Shown here piece after piece: positions 22,534-31,047 of a stretch of DNA of 64,000 bases. Made by a program: the position numbers and the translations under genes. This DNA comes from Entomortierella parvispora. Lineage: Eukaryota; Mortierellomycota; Mortierellomycetes; Mortierellales; Mortierellaceae. The notes below the pieces were generated by a model. The model had not been told where the DNA came from. It ran no database searches and saw only the letters and a program-made list of their open reading frames with translations. The first letter of the stretch is position 1. Each line of letters starts with the position of its first letter. The DNA is taken from positions 1,860,001 through 1,924,000 of the forward strand of contig OY752140.1 of the NCBI GenBank assembly GCA_963573315.1, read 5' to 3'.

Positions 22534-22606
22534 GCCCGGCTAGCTCAATCGGTAGAGCGTCAGACTCTTAATCTGAAGGCTGTGGGTTCGACCCCCACGT
22601 TGGGCG
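22534..22606 (+). tRNA. tK(CUU): tRNA-Lys (anticodon CUU), left-arm copy
   Basis: 73-nt cloverleaf without intron. The acceptor stem GCCCGGC pairs with GTTGGGC (two G-U pairs), with discriminator G. The D stem is GCTC/GAGC, the anticodon stem TCAGA/TCTGA around the loop CTCTTAA (anticodon CTT), and the T stem GTGGG/CCCAC with loop TTCGACC. Box A (TAGCTCAATCGG) and box B (GGTTCGACCCC) are both canonical. The leader reads CCCTTC directly before G1. An identical gene on the opposite strand lies at 26274-26346, where it has served as a retrotransposon target; this copy is unoccupied. Confidence 0.97.
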
Positions 22607-22612
22607 CTTACC

Positions 22613-22616
22613 TTTT
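22613..22616 (+). terminator. tK(CUU): Pol III T4 terminator of tRNA-Lys, left copy
   Basis: TTTT seven bases after the tRNA 3' end, followed by a second TTTT a few bases later. This is the expected RNA polymerase III stop signal. Confidence 0.8.
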
Positions 22617-23407
22617 GCTTTTGCTTCCAAGCTCTTGCTTTTTGAGAAAGTTCCAGCCCCGGTCCAGATCCTGGTACCCGTCCAAGACCTGCCATCTTTT
22701 CACTTTTTGGTCCCATTCGGCGCATTCGCAATCTCCTTCCCTTTTATTACATGTAATATCTCAATCAACATGACGCTTTCATTTTTGCCTCCTCCTGTCG
22801 GCTGTCACTCTGCATCCATGTTTCGTAGCCATCGTTCGTTGCTCATATCAAAAACACCGGTGTATTGCTGTATTATACGGCGGCCAGCCGTCGCATTTTG
22901 TTGCGCTACCATCGCAAGACCACGCGGCTGCGTCAGGTCGTGGAAATCAATTCACACTCCACCTCTTTGGCTCGGCATAGCTGCATGGTCCGTCTTCTCT
23001 GCGTGTGCAAGCGCCAACTACAGACCTCATTCCTTCTACATCCATTTACCTTGCCCCTGCCATCCCTTTTTTACTTGTACTTTTCTCTCTCTTCTTTTCC
23101 ACCCTCTAACCCTCTACTCAAGTCGTTTTACATGGAGCATTGAATGTTCACGTCTTGTCTACACTCACGACCCCCAACTTTGGCTATCAATTTTGACAAC
23201 TAACGGATCTTCAAGAAATACCACACCACCTTCCGCGATGTATCGATCGTCACCAAGTGATTGGAAAACATACTGGAAAGTCGGACGGCAAGTTGTCGTT
23301 GTTTCTACTTTTACTCTCTTTTAATAAATTCCCTCAAAATACCCTCGAAATACCCTCGAAAAAAGAAAAAAAAGGCCAAACAAAAAACCAACGAACGCGG
23401 CGCCATT
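22617..23407. other. Unassigned sequence between tRNA-Lys and LTR (left arm)
   Basis: About 790 bp, duplicated exactly at 25473-26263 in the right arm. It has CT-rich stretches (23040-23110) and ends in A-rich sequence (23330-23390). A 229-codon frame is open in both copies, but identity of the arms makes that uninformative and no domain is seen. Probably non-coding tRNA-flanking DNA. Confidence 0.5.
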
Positions 23408-23845
23408 TGTAATATCCCGATCGTGTCACAGAGGTAATCCCATCAAACACTTCACAAGATCATATCGGCGCAGAGATGGTGGCAGTGCAAGATACTTCAG
23501 TCATGAGCAAACTACCCGGGTCTCATTCATAGTCTCTCCCTAGAGAAAAGTCAAGACGGCACCAGTGTCGCCATCGATGGAGCTAGAGTGACCTGCAGAC
23601 CATCTGTCAGAGATACACGTCTCTGTGATACAAAAGACGCGTTTGGCCTCTCACTGTCTGGAAATAACCCTAGTCGAACTGGCTCCTTATAATCTCATAA
23701 CCATCAAGTCTTGCCATAGTCTCGGGGTATTTATTATAATAACTCGTATATTTTGGTTCAGTACATAAGAAAGCCCTTCTTCGAAGGGACTTGGGAACTT
23801 CAGCTTCAGTACCACAAACACACCCAAAATAAACTCCTGATCACA
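23408..23845 (-). mobile_element. LTR of a Ty3/gypsy element, left-arm copy
   Basis: On the minus strand this 438-bp segment begins TGTGATCAGG and ends GGATATTACA, giving TG...CA termini. It contains a TATA/poly(A)-like TATAATAAAT. It follows directly on the 3' end of gypsy pol sequence (RNase H fragment then a Lys/Asp-rich tail) and a purine-rich AAGGGAGAAG that could be the polypurine tract. This is the position of a 3' LTR. The boundary is inferred from the termini, as no second LTR of the same element is available in direct orientation. Confidence 0.6.
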
Positions 23846-24600
23846 AATCTACTTCTCCCTTGTCCTTGTTCTTGACTTTATCCCCGTCCTTGTCTCTCTT
23901 CCTACCCTTGTCCTCTAGTCCCTTCCTCTCTAGTCCCTTCCTCTCTTGTTGCGCCTTTGGCTTGATACAGGTATTACGTTCAGAATGCCTTTCTTGTATC
24001 GGATCTCATAGAGACTCGTGGTCGGTAAAGATAGTGAACGGTGTTGCTGTCGAATACAAGTAGATCCACCACTTGGTCAAGGCATTAACAATGGCCACTT
24101 GTTCCCTCTCATGAATACGGTAGTTGATTTCTGCCAAAGACAACCTCCTAGACTCGAAAGCCAGTCCCAGCAGAGCGCTCTGGAGCTCCATTGCGAAGTT
24201 CGAAGCATCCGCATGGATCGAGCGAGATATTGAGAACGAGGTCCAAGATCACCAATATAGGCTTTAACCATGATCTCCTTGAGTTCATGGAATACTTCGA
24301 TCTGGAGCGTATGAAGGGATGGCCCTTGTTTAGCAGTGAATAAAAATTTCCTCTTATTAACGCTGCCACACAGGAGTAACAGAGATTCAACGTCCTCTTC
24401 AGGATCACAATCATGGGCTAGATCCGACTGCAACTGGGCAAGACCTTGGACTGGTGGATGTGCTCTTGACTTCAAAATAGACAGAGGACAAGGGACTGGA
24501 TTTCCGACATACGCGGTTGATGTGGACTGATTAGACATTTCTCTTTGAGCACAAGGTTTTGATAAGGTAGAAGGCACCTTCTCTTTCATAACAGGACAAG
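23846..24600 (-). pseudogene. Ty3/gypsy pol relic (RT connection and RNase H), left
   Basis: The minus strand encodes, across at least two frameshifts, NKRKFLFTAKQ ... VFHELKEIMVKAYIGD, then RRLSLAEINYRIHEREQVAI and FTIFTDHESL. These are the end of the reverse transcriptase/tether region and the RNase H domain (catalytic TDHESL box) of Ty3/gypsy elements. After the stop comes a Lys/Asp-rich low-complexity tail leading into the LTR. Protease, most of RT and integrase are missing or unrecognisable. The part up to 24188 lies in the palindrome arm and the part beyond lies in the unique spacer, so this copy is the longer, parental one. Confidence 0.75.
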
Positions 24601-24691
24601 GACAAGAGCTTAGCTAACCAGGGCTCTGTTTACGCCCGACTCCGTTGAGGTTGAGAGGACCTCGTCTTCTGGAGTAGGCGCGGTCCACAAA
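24189..24691. other. Spacer of the inverted duplication
   Basis: 503 bp between the identical arms. Its left ~400 bp continue the gypsy relic of the left arm. The remaining ~90 bp (24601-24691) are of unknown origin and abut the right arm at 24692. Dyad centre is near 24440. Confidence 0.85.
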
Positions 24692-24699
24692 GAGCTCCA

Positions 24700-25034
24700 G
24701 AGCGCTCTGCTGGGACTGGCTTTCGAGTCTAGGAGGTTGTCTTTGGCAGAAATCAACTACCGTATTCATGAGAGGGAACAAGTGGCCATTGTTAATGCCT
24801 TGACCAAGTGGTGGATCTACTTGTATTCGACAGCAACACCGTTCACTATCTTTACCGACCACGAGTCTCTATGAGATCCGATACAAGAAAGGCATTCTGA
24901 ACGTAATACCTGTATCAAGCCAAAGGCGCAACAAGAGAGGAAGGGACTAGAGAGGAAGGGACTAGAGGACAAGGGTAGGAAGAGAGACAAGGACGGGGAT
25001 AAAGTCAAGAACAAGGACAAGGGAGAAGTAGATT
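24700..25034 (+). pseudogene. Ty3/gypsy RNase H relic, right-arm copy
   Basis: Inverted duplicate of the fragment in the left arm. The plus strand encodes the RNase H piece ending FTIFTDHESL, then a stop and the Lys/Asp-rich tail (KDGDKVKNKDKGE). Only the part downstream of the GAGCTC junction was duplicated, so the upstream RT portion is absent here. Confidence 0.75.
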
Positions 25035-25472
25035 TGTGATCAGGAGTTTATTTTGGGTGTGTTTGTGGTACTGAAGCTGAAGTTCCCAAGTCCCTTCGAA
25101 GAAGGGCTTTCTTATGTACTGAACCAAAATATACGAGTTATTATAATAAATACCCCGAGACTATGGCAAGACTTGATGGTTATGAGATTATAAGGAGCCA
25201 GTTCGACTAGGGTTATTTCCAGACAGTGAGAGGCCAAACGCGTCTTTTGTATCACAGAGACGTGTATCTCTGACAGATGGTCTGCAGGTCACTCTAGCTC
25301 CATCGATGGCGACACTGGTGCCGTCTTGACTTTTCTCTAGGGAGAGACTATGAATGAGACCCGGGTAGTTTGCTCATGACTGAAGTATCTTGCACTGCCA
25401 CCATCTCTGCGCCGATATGATCTTGTGAAGTGTTTGATGGGATTACCTCTGTGACACGATCGGGATATTACA
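25035..25472 (+). mobile_element. LTR of the Ty3/gypsy relic, right-arm copy
   Basis: Exact inverted copy of the LTR at 23408-23845: TG...CA ends, 438 bp, preceded by a purine-rich run. Present through the inverted duplication, not by separate insertion. Confidence 0.6.
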
Positions 25473-26263
25473 AATGGCGCCGCGTTCGTTGGTTTTTTGT
25501 TTGGCCTTTTTTTTCTTTTTTCGAGGGTATTTCGAGGGTATTTTGAGGGAATTTATTAAAAGAGAGTAAAAGTAGAAACAACGACAACTTGCCGTCCGAC
25601 TTTCCAGTATGTTTTCCAATCACTTGGTGACGATCGATACATCGCGGAAGGTGGTGTGGTATTTCTTGAAGATCCGTTAGTTGTCAAAATTGATAGCCAA
25701 AGTTGGGGGTCGTGAGTGTAGACAAGACGTGAACATTCAATGCTCCATGTAAAACGACTTGAGTAGAGGGTTAGAGGGTGGAAAAGAAGAGAGAGAAAAG
25801 TACAAGTAAAAAAGGGATGGCAGGGGCAAGGTAAATGGATGTAGAAGGAATGAGGTCTGTAGTTGGCGCTTGCACACGCAGAGAAGACGGACCATGCAGC
25901 TATGCCGAGCCAAAGAGGTGGAGTGTGAATTGATTTCCACGACCTGACGCAGCCGCGTGGTCTTGCGATGGTAGCGCAACAAAATGCGACGGCTGGCCGC
26001 CGTATAATACAGCAATACACCGGTGTTTTTGATATGAGCAACGAACGATGGCTACGAAACATGGATGCAGAGTGACAGCCGACAGGAGGAGGCAAAAATG
26101 AAAGCGTCATGTTGATTGAGATATTACATGTAATAAAAGGGAAGGAGATTGCGAATGCGCCGAATGGGACCAAAAAGTGAAAAGATGGCAGGTCTTGGAC
26201 GGGTACCAGGATCTGGACCGGGGCTGGAACTTTCTCAAAAAGCAAGAGCTTGGAAGCAAAAGC

Positions 26264-26267
26264 AAAA
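26264..26267 (-). terminator. tK(CUU): Pol III T4 terminator of tRNA-Lys, right copy
   Basis: Mirror of the left-arm terminator: TTTT on the minus strand just past the tRNA 3' end. Confidence 0.75.
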
Positions 26268-26273
26268 GGTAAG

Positions 26274-26346
26274 CGCCCAACGTGGGGGTCGAACCCACAG
26301 CCTTCAGATTAAGAGTCTGACGCTCTACCGATTGAGCTAGCCGGGC
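26274..26346 (-). tRNA. tK(CUU): tRNA-Lys (anticodon CUU), right-arm copy at the LINE target
   Basis: Identical to the gene at 22534-22606 on the other strand, so all stems, box A, box B and the anticodon are intact. Its nucleotides 1-24 plus 4 nt of leader (26323-26350) are also the 3'-side target-site duplication of LINE copy A. The natural upstream leader of this gene has been displaced 25 kb to 51486. The LINE 3' end (…ATCTCTCT) now sits directly upstream. Because type 2 Pol III promoters are internal, the gene could still be transcribed. Confidence 0.97.
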
Positions 26347-26971
26347 GAAGAGAGAGATACTCTTCGGTTTATTCCATGCGGGGGGGTGCCGAAGCTTTCC
26401 CAAAGTGTTCCCCCTCGCTGGTAATGATAAAGGTTACTACTGCCGAACTATCTGTTTTTTCTAAAAAAAGTGGCTCGCCCTGCGCTAAGCGGGAACAAGG
26501 GCTTCACGATCCATACAGATCGGGCCCAGGGAGGTAGGGGTGGAAGACTATTTAGGAAAAAGGCGACGGAAACGGCGGCCCTTGGTCATGACAAGTGAGG
26601 AAGTGACACCCGAGAGGAGCGTCAGAGCCCTTGGCATGGATCTTCTGGATCTTGCAAGGATCCAGGGGTGCTCTTTGAGTAGGGCAGGGAGCCACCTACT
26701 CGCGAGCACTGCTTCTCAGAGGCGGGGAGAAGCAGCGACCGCTGATTTTATTTTTTTGGTCGGTTCCTGCTCATCTCTTGTTGGTAAAGAGATGAACCGA
26801 TGCCTGTTGGAGGTCTTGACGGAGAAGGAGACCCGCTCGCGTTCTCGACCTTGTGTTTTCTGTTTTTTTGGTTTTCGTGTTTCGGGTCTGTTTTTCTGGC
26901 GGGGCGGTCAATTGCAGGAGTCGATCGTCCCTGATTTTGTTTTTTATCGTTCGGGACCGTGCGGTGCAAAC

Positions 26972-29900
26972 TTAATTGCTCCACATCTCTCCCCATTCCA
27001 GCCGATCTCGAAAGACCGTGATGTGAGGAGGATGGTGCCACACAGACACAAACTGGTCGTAGTTCTTTGTCGACGGCTCTTGCCCTAATTGGCCTCGAGC
27101 TCGTTGGTGGTGTTCCACTTGATCACGGTAGATGGCTCGCGCCTGTTCTACCTTGGCTCGTGTCTTGAACGCTGATACAACTGCTCCTCTCAGGTATATA
27201 TCCGCCTGTCGTTCTCCATCTCCAAGGGCACAATAGCTTTGCCATATGGTTTGAGTGACGGTAGAATGCAGGTGGATGGCCAGAGGTGGCAGGTCCGCTA
27301 CTCGGGGCCAACAGAGTATATCGTGATACACTATTGTGGATAGCGGTCCTGTCTGGCAGAGGGTTTCGATCCTCTCGCGGACTCGATCCCATTCTGCCAA
27401 CACTTGTGGGCAGTCGTGAAAAGCATGGACTGTGTTCTCATGGACTTGTATCGGTGGGTCATGGGCGATGCACCTCCTGCACCACTTGTTCTCCACCGGT
27501 TGATTGAGTATTATGGTCGACTTGAATCCCTTGGTCCATACCGCTCTGTGATGGAGCTGGTACAGAAAGTGGCGCTCGTTGGGGCGTCGCTCGGTCGCCC
27601 AGAAGCGCTCCCAACACACCTTCCACTCTTCGTCCGGGATCGGAGGCATAGAGTTCCTTTCGGGATGAGGCCCAGGTCCCGTCCGGTCCACCTCGATGGA
27701 TCTAAAGTTCATCAGGCTTGGGATGGCAGGCCAGTCCCTCTTGGCTTTAGGAAGAGGTCGTCCTACTTGGGCCTCTCGTGCTACTTTGCCCAGGTACAGA
27801 CGAGCCCTCTTGACCTCAAAGGCGTTGGTCGCACACTCGCCATCAAAGAGTTGGAAGCGATATCCAATTCTTCGCTCTGGGCGCGGGGCCTCTTTGATGT
27901 CCAGCTCCTGGAAGGCATGGACACTGGCGAGGATGCTGGCTGGGAGAGGGGGGTCTGACAGGCCCAATAGCCTTGTCCCTCTCTGTGTTGGGTTTTCTAG
28001 AGCAAAAATGGCTTGACCTCCGCCGTTGGCTGTCCCCTCTCTGACAATCGTCTCCAACAGAGGAACCCATCTCTGGGCCGGGGTCTCCAGTCGGCGTGCC
28101 ATCCATTTTGCTTTCAGGGCTTTGATCTGGTGTTCGGGGTGCAAGAGTCCGTATCCACCCCATTTCTTGGGCTGGCGGTACCAATTCAGACTTACACGAG
28201 CGTTTGTTGTTGGCCACAAAATGTGACGGGTCAGCTTGTCCAACTCCTGGTAGAACGACGCCGTAAAGGTGTAGAATGGTGCGACATACCACAGCTTTGA
28301 CAAAAAGTACGTGTTCAGTACCGTCACACGACCTTCAAACGTCAGCTTTCTCAATCGCCATCCAGCAATTGCGTTCTCCAGTTTTCCGAGAATTCCCTTC
28401 TCAATCCCCTTCATGTCGCGTTCACCTGACTGCAACACGATTCCCAAGTGCTCAAATGCGGTCCCGAAGGGCACCGCATTGACATTTGGGACAGCGATGA
28501 CCGTGTGAGCGGTCTCGGTCAGAGGGATCAGAGTGGATTTGTCGTGGTTGATGCGAGCCCCAGACGCCGCTTCGTGGAGCCGGATTGCATTCTGAGCGTG
28601 GATATCATCTCCTGGTCCCATCAGCAGATTGGTGTCATCTGCAAAGGCGGCAACCTTGGGACGGATGCCAGGGACCATGGGCCCCCTGGCGGTTCGTGTG
28701 TAATGTAAAAGGAACGGCTCCAGTACAAAATTGAACAAGATCGGCGCGAGGGGATCACCTTGGCGAAGTCCTCTCTTGATCTGGTACGGATCCGATTTGC
28801 GCGACCCCAAGTGGATGGTTGCCTCTAGCTCTGTGTAACAAAGCTTGATCCAGTGCCTGAGCCTCGGGCCAAATCCAAAGCGCTCCAAGCACAGATGCAG
28901 GTATCCCCATTCCACCCTATCATACGCCTTTTGCTGATCCAGACTCAAGATCGAAGCGTCTCCCTTGCTCCCGTCTTGAAAGTAATGAACCAGCAACTCC
29001 AGCAACATGACGTTGTCGTGTCCTTGTCGTTCTGGGATAAATCCCGTTTGATGAACATTCAAGATCTTGTCGGCAACAGGGTTCATCCGGTTGGTCAAGA
29101 CCTTTGTAAAAATCTTGTAATCACACTGCGTGAGGGAAATAGGGCGGTAATTCCCTATTTGCTCCGCATCCCCCTTTTTGAACAGCAAGATAGTCAGAGA
29201 CTGACCATGCGATTCGGGCATAGACGCGACTGATCCTGGCTTGATATCGTTAAATATCTCCATGAGGACCGGTGTGATCTTGGATTTGAAAGCTTTGTAG
29301 AATGCGTAGGTGAGCCCGTCAGTTCCTGGAGAGGATCGAGCCGCCATGGCTTGAATCGCAGACGCAATCTCTCCCTCCGTGAGATCCGCATCCAGATCGA
29401 TCTTATCTCTGGCGTTCACCGACGTGTGGACTGCACTCAGGAGCGTCTCCTGTGCGGTCCGGTCAGTCGGCTCTGACGTGTATAGCTCAGAATAAAACTC
29501 GCGGGCGATCGATTCAATCGAGTCCATGTCCTCTTTTGATTCTCCCTCCCTGTTTTTAAGAGCTGCGATAGTTGCTTTCCTGCGGCGTGCGTGAAGAAGC
29601 ATGGTAAAAAACGGCATGGCCTTCTCTCCTTCCTCCACCCATTTCACCTTGGCCATCAGCGCCACCTTTTGAAGTTCGTACTTGGACAGCTCACCCAGGT
29701 CATCAAGACATTGCAACCTCCTTGCAATTGCCTTCTTGTTCCTGGGGTGCTGGTCGAGAGTAGCGTCCGCTTGCGCGAGATCCCTGGTCAACTTTCGACG
29801 CTTGTCCATGTTATCTCTTCGTTTTTTCTTTGCATATTTCAGACCTTCCTCCAAGATCCTGGTCTTGCACTCGTCCCAACAGGTGGACATGGGTGGTGAG

Positions 29901-31003
29901 TCGGGCTGACTCCTCTTCTCTGCCAGATCCGCAAAGAGAGAGTTCACCTTTTCCACAAAGGTCGGGTCGTGCAACAGACGCTCATCCAGTACCTCGGAAG
30001 CACAGTATGGAGGTTTGTCCGTAGTAAAAAGTGTGGCAGAGACTAGTCGATGGTCGAGCTTGGATTTTTTGTCGGGCCAGTAAATGTCGCAAGAGCGAAC
30101 CTCCTGGGCCGAGACTGATCCAAGCATTGTAGCCGACACCATCAGATAGTCAATCCTTGAGTTTGTGTTCAAGATAATTCCGGGCTGTCCCGGAGTTGCT
30201 GGGTTCTCCACCAGGTCATCGTCTCTGTCTAGCATGGCTAGCAGCTCCGCTCCATCCCCTATCGCTGGCCTCTCCCTCTCCAGCTCTAGCGGATCCGCGG
30301 CCTCCAAAAAGGCGCGACGGATTGCCATGTTCTGGGGGGTGACGGCGACAGTCCTGACGTGGTAGTGAGTATAGTATGGTTTGTTCTTTGTCCGAGGGAG
30401 GGCAGTGTCCACCAGGTTCAGCGGCGTCATCAAGGCGTCCACTACATTCTGCCAGGGTGCAGTGTAGCGGTATTCTTGTTGAAGTTCTACTGTTCGTGGA
30501 GGGTTCCTGTCTAACATCGGGTGCATTGTGTTGTTGAAATCTCCCAGGACGACTGTGAGAGGGTGTGCAATTCTGCCCACGTCCAATCTGGCAAGAAAAA
30601 TTGGCTGTTCTCTGTCGTTGGCTGGAAGATATAAGTTTGTGATCCTAAGAGTATCCTCATCCTGTCCTGCCGCTTTGAGGATGGCCGATAGGATACGGCC
30701 TTCTCCAAGCTCCACAGTGTCGGTGAGGAAGAATCTTTCATGACATACCAGCAGGCCGCAATAACGGGTAAAGAGGGACTTGCCCCTCTCCCCCCAATCT
30801 CTTGTCCATTTGGCTTTGACGGTGTCATTAAAGATCCCAAAGTTTGCGGTCTCCTGGATCGCAATGATGTCAATTGGTTGATTTTTTAACCATGCAAAGA
30901 ATGCACGGCGATTCTCATCGCTGAGAATAGATCTTACGTTCAACGTCGCTACCCGAAGGTTGGCATACGTGGACGCGTTCGGTGGTATAGGTTGTACAGG
31001 CAT
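26972..31003 (-). CDS. LINE copy A ORF2: EEP endonuclease and reverse transcriptase
   Basis: 1343 aa, uninterrupted. Residues ~13-330 are an endonuclease/exonuclease/phosphatase domain: LRVATLNVRS, the catalytic Glu in IIAIQETANF, VVLGDFNNT and KSKLDHRLVSA with the terminal Asp-His. The reverse transcriptase spans about 540-850: NYRPISLTQCDYKIF, SLDQQKAYDRVEW, RGLRQGDPLAPILF and the catalytic FADD in AAFADDTNLLMG near residue 787. Near residue 1173 a zinc-knuckle-like CRRC...HENTVHAFHDC resembles the C-terminal CCHC of L1-type ORF2. No RNase H domain. It nicks target DNA and primes reverse transcription there. All catalytic residues appear intact. The ORF2 start lies 44 nt after the ORF1 stop in another frame, implying reinitiation or separate initiation. 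Confidence 0.93.
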   Translation of the reverse strand: MPVQPIPPNASTYANLRVATLNVRSILSDENRRAFFAWLKNQPIDIIAIQETANFGIFNDTVKAKWTRDWGERGKSLFTRYCGLLVCHERFFLTDTVELGEGRILSAILKAAGQDEDTLRITNLYLPANDREQPIFLARLDVGRIAHPLTVVLGDFNNTMHPMLDRNPPRTVELQQEYRYTAPWQNVVDALMTPLNLVDTALPRTKNKPYYTHYHVRTVAVTPQNMAIRRAFLEAADPLELERERPAIGDGAELLAMLDRDDDLVENPATPGQPGIILNTNSRIDYLMVSATMLGSVSAQEVRSCDIYWPDKKSKLDHRLVSATLFTTDKPPYCASEVLDERLLHDPTFVEKVNSLFADLAEKRSQPDSPPMSTCWDECKTRILEEGLKYAKKKRRDNMDKRRKLTRDLAQADATLDQHPRNKKAIARRLQCLDDLGELSKYELQKVALMAKVKWVEEGEKAMPFFTMLLHARRRKATIAALKNREGESKEDMDSIESIAREFYSELYTSEPTDRTAQETLLSAVHTSVNARDKIDLDADLTEGEIASAIQAMAARSSPGTDGLTYAFYKAFKSKITPVLMEIFNDIKPGSVASMPESHGQSLTILLFKKGDAEQIGNYRPISLTQCDYKIFTKVLTNRMNPVADKILNVHQTGFIPERQGHDNVMLLELLVHYFQDGSKGDASILSLDQQKAYDRVEWGYLHLCLERFGFGPRLRHWIKLCYTELEATIHLGSRKSDPYQIKRGLRQGDPLAPILFNFVLEPFLLHYTRTARGPMVPGIRPKVAAFADDTNLLMGPGDDIHAQNAIRLHEAASGARINHDKSTLIPLTETAHTVIAVPNVNAVPFGTAFEHLGIVLQSGERDMKGIEKGILGKLENAIAGWRLRKLTFEGRVTVLNTYFLSKLWYVAPFYTFTASFYQELDKLTRHILWPTTNARVSLNWYRQPKKWGGYGLLHPEHQIKALKAKWMARRLETPAQRWVPLLETIVREGTANGGGQAIFALENPTQRGTRLLGLSDPPLPASILASVHAFQELDIKEAPRPERRIGYRFQLFDGECATNAFEVKRARLYLGKVAREAQVGRPLPKAKRDWPAIPSLMNFRSIEVDRTGPGPHPERNSMPPIPDEEWKVCWERFWATERRPNERHFLYQLHHRAVWTKGFKSTIILNQPVENKWCRRCIAHDPPIQVHENTVHAFHDCPQVLAEWDRVRERIETLCQTGPLSTIVYHDILCWPRVADLPPLAIHLHSTVTQTIWQSYCALGDGERQADIYLRGAVVSAFKTRAKVEQARAIYRDQVEHHQRARGQLGQEPSTKNYDQFVSVWHHPPHITVFRDRLEWGEMWSN

Positions 31004-31047
31004 TGGGAAAAAACAGTTGGAAGAAGGCGACGGGCAGAGACAATTCT

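Larger units (their letters stand above)
22328..24188 (+). repeat. Left arm of a large inverted duplication
   Basis: 1861 bp whose reverse complement occurs in two pieces to the right. Positions 22530-24188 (1659 bp) match 24692-26350 with no difference seen at any place I compared. Positions 22328-22557 match 51458-51689 with small changes: a 2-bp deletion, a 4-bp insertion and one substitution. The arm carries the tRNA-Lys gene, ~800 bp of unassigned sequence, an LTR and the broken end of a Ty3/gypsy pol. It is uninterrupted, unlike the right arm. It ends at a GAGCTC palindrome at 24183-24188. Confidence 0.93.
24692..26350 (-). repeat. Right arm of the inverted duplication (inner part)
   Basis: Reverse complement of 22530-24188, same length (1659 bp), no mismatch seen at the points compared (both ends, LTR, homopolymer runs, tRNA, the shared 229-codon frame). 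It contains the second tRNA-Lys gene at its outer edge, where the LINE array begins. The arm continues beyond the array at 51458-51689. Confidence 0.93.

Noticed and set aside
22635-23324. 229-codon frame present in both palindrome arms
   Set aside because: Its repetition follows from the arms being identical. No domain, signal peptide or codon pattern supports coding.
25035-25472. Two LTRs in inverted orientation as one complete retroelement
   Set aside because: LTRs of one element are in direct orientation; these are inverted copies made by the palindrome.
26540-27088. 182-codon plus-strand frame antisense to the LINE 3' region
   Set aside because: Open in copies A and D but broken by length changes in homopolymers of B and C, and overlapping the ORF2 C-terminus; a shadow frame.
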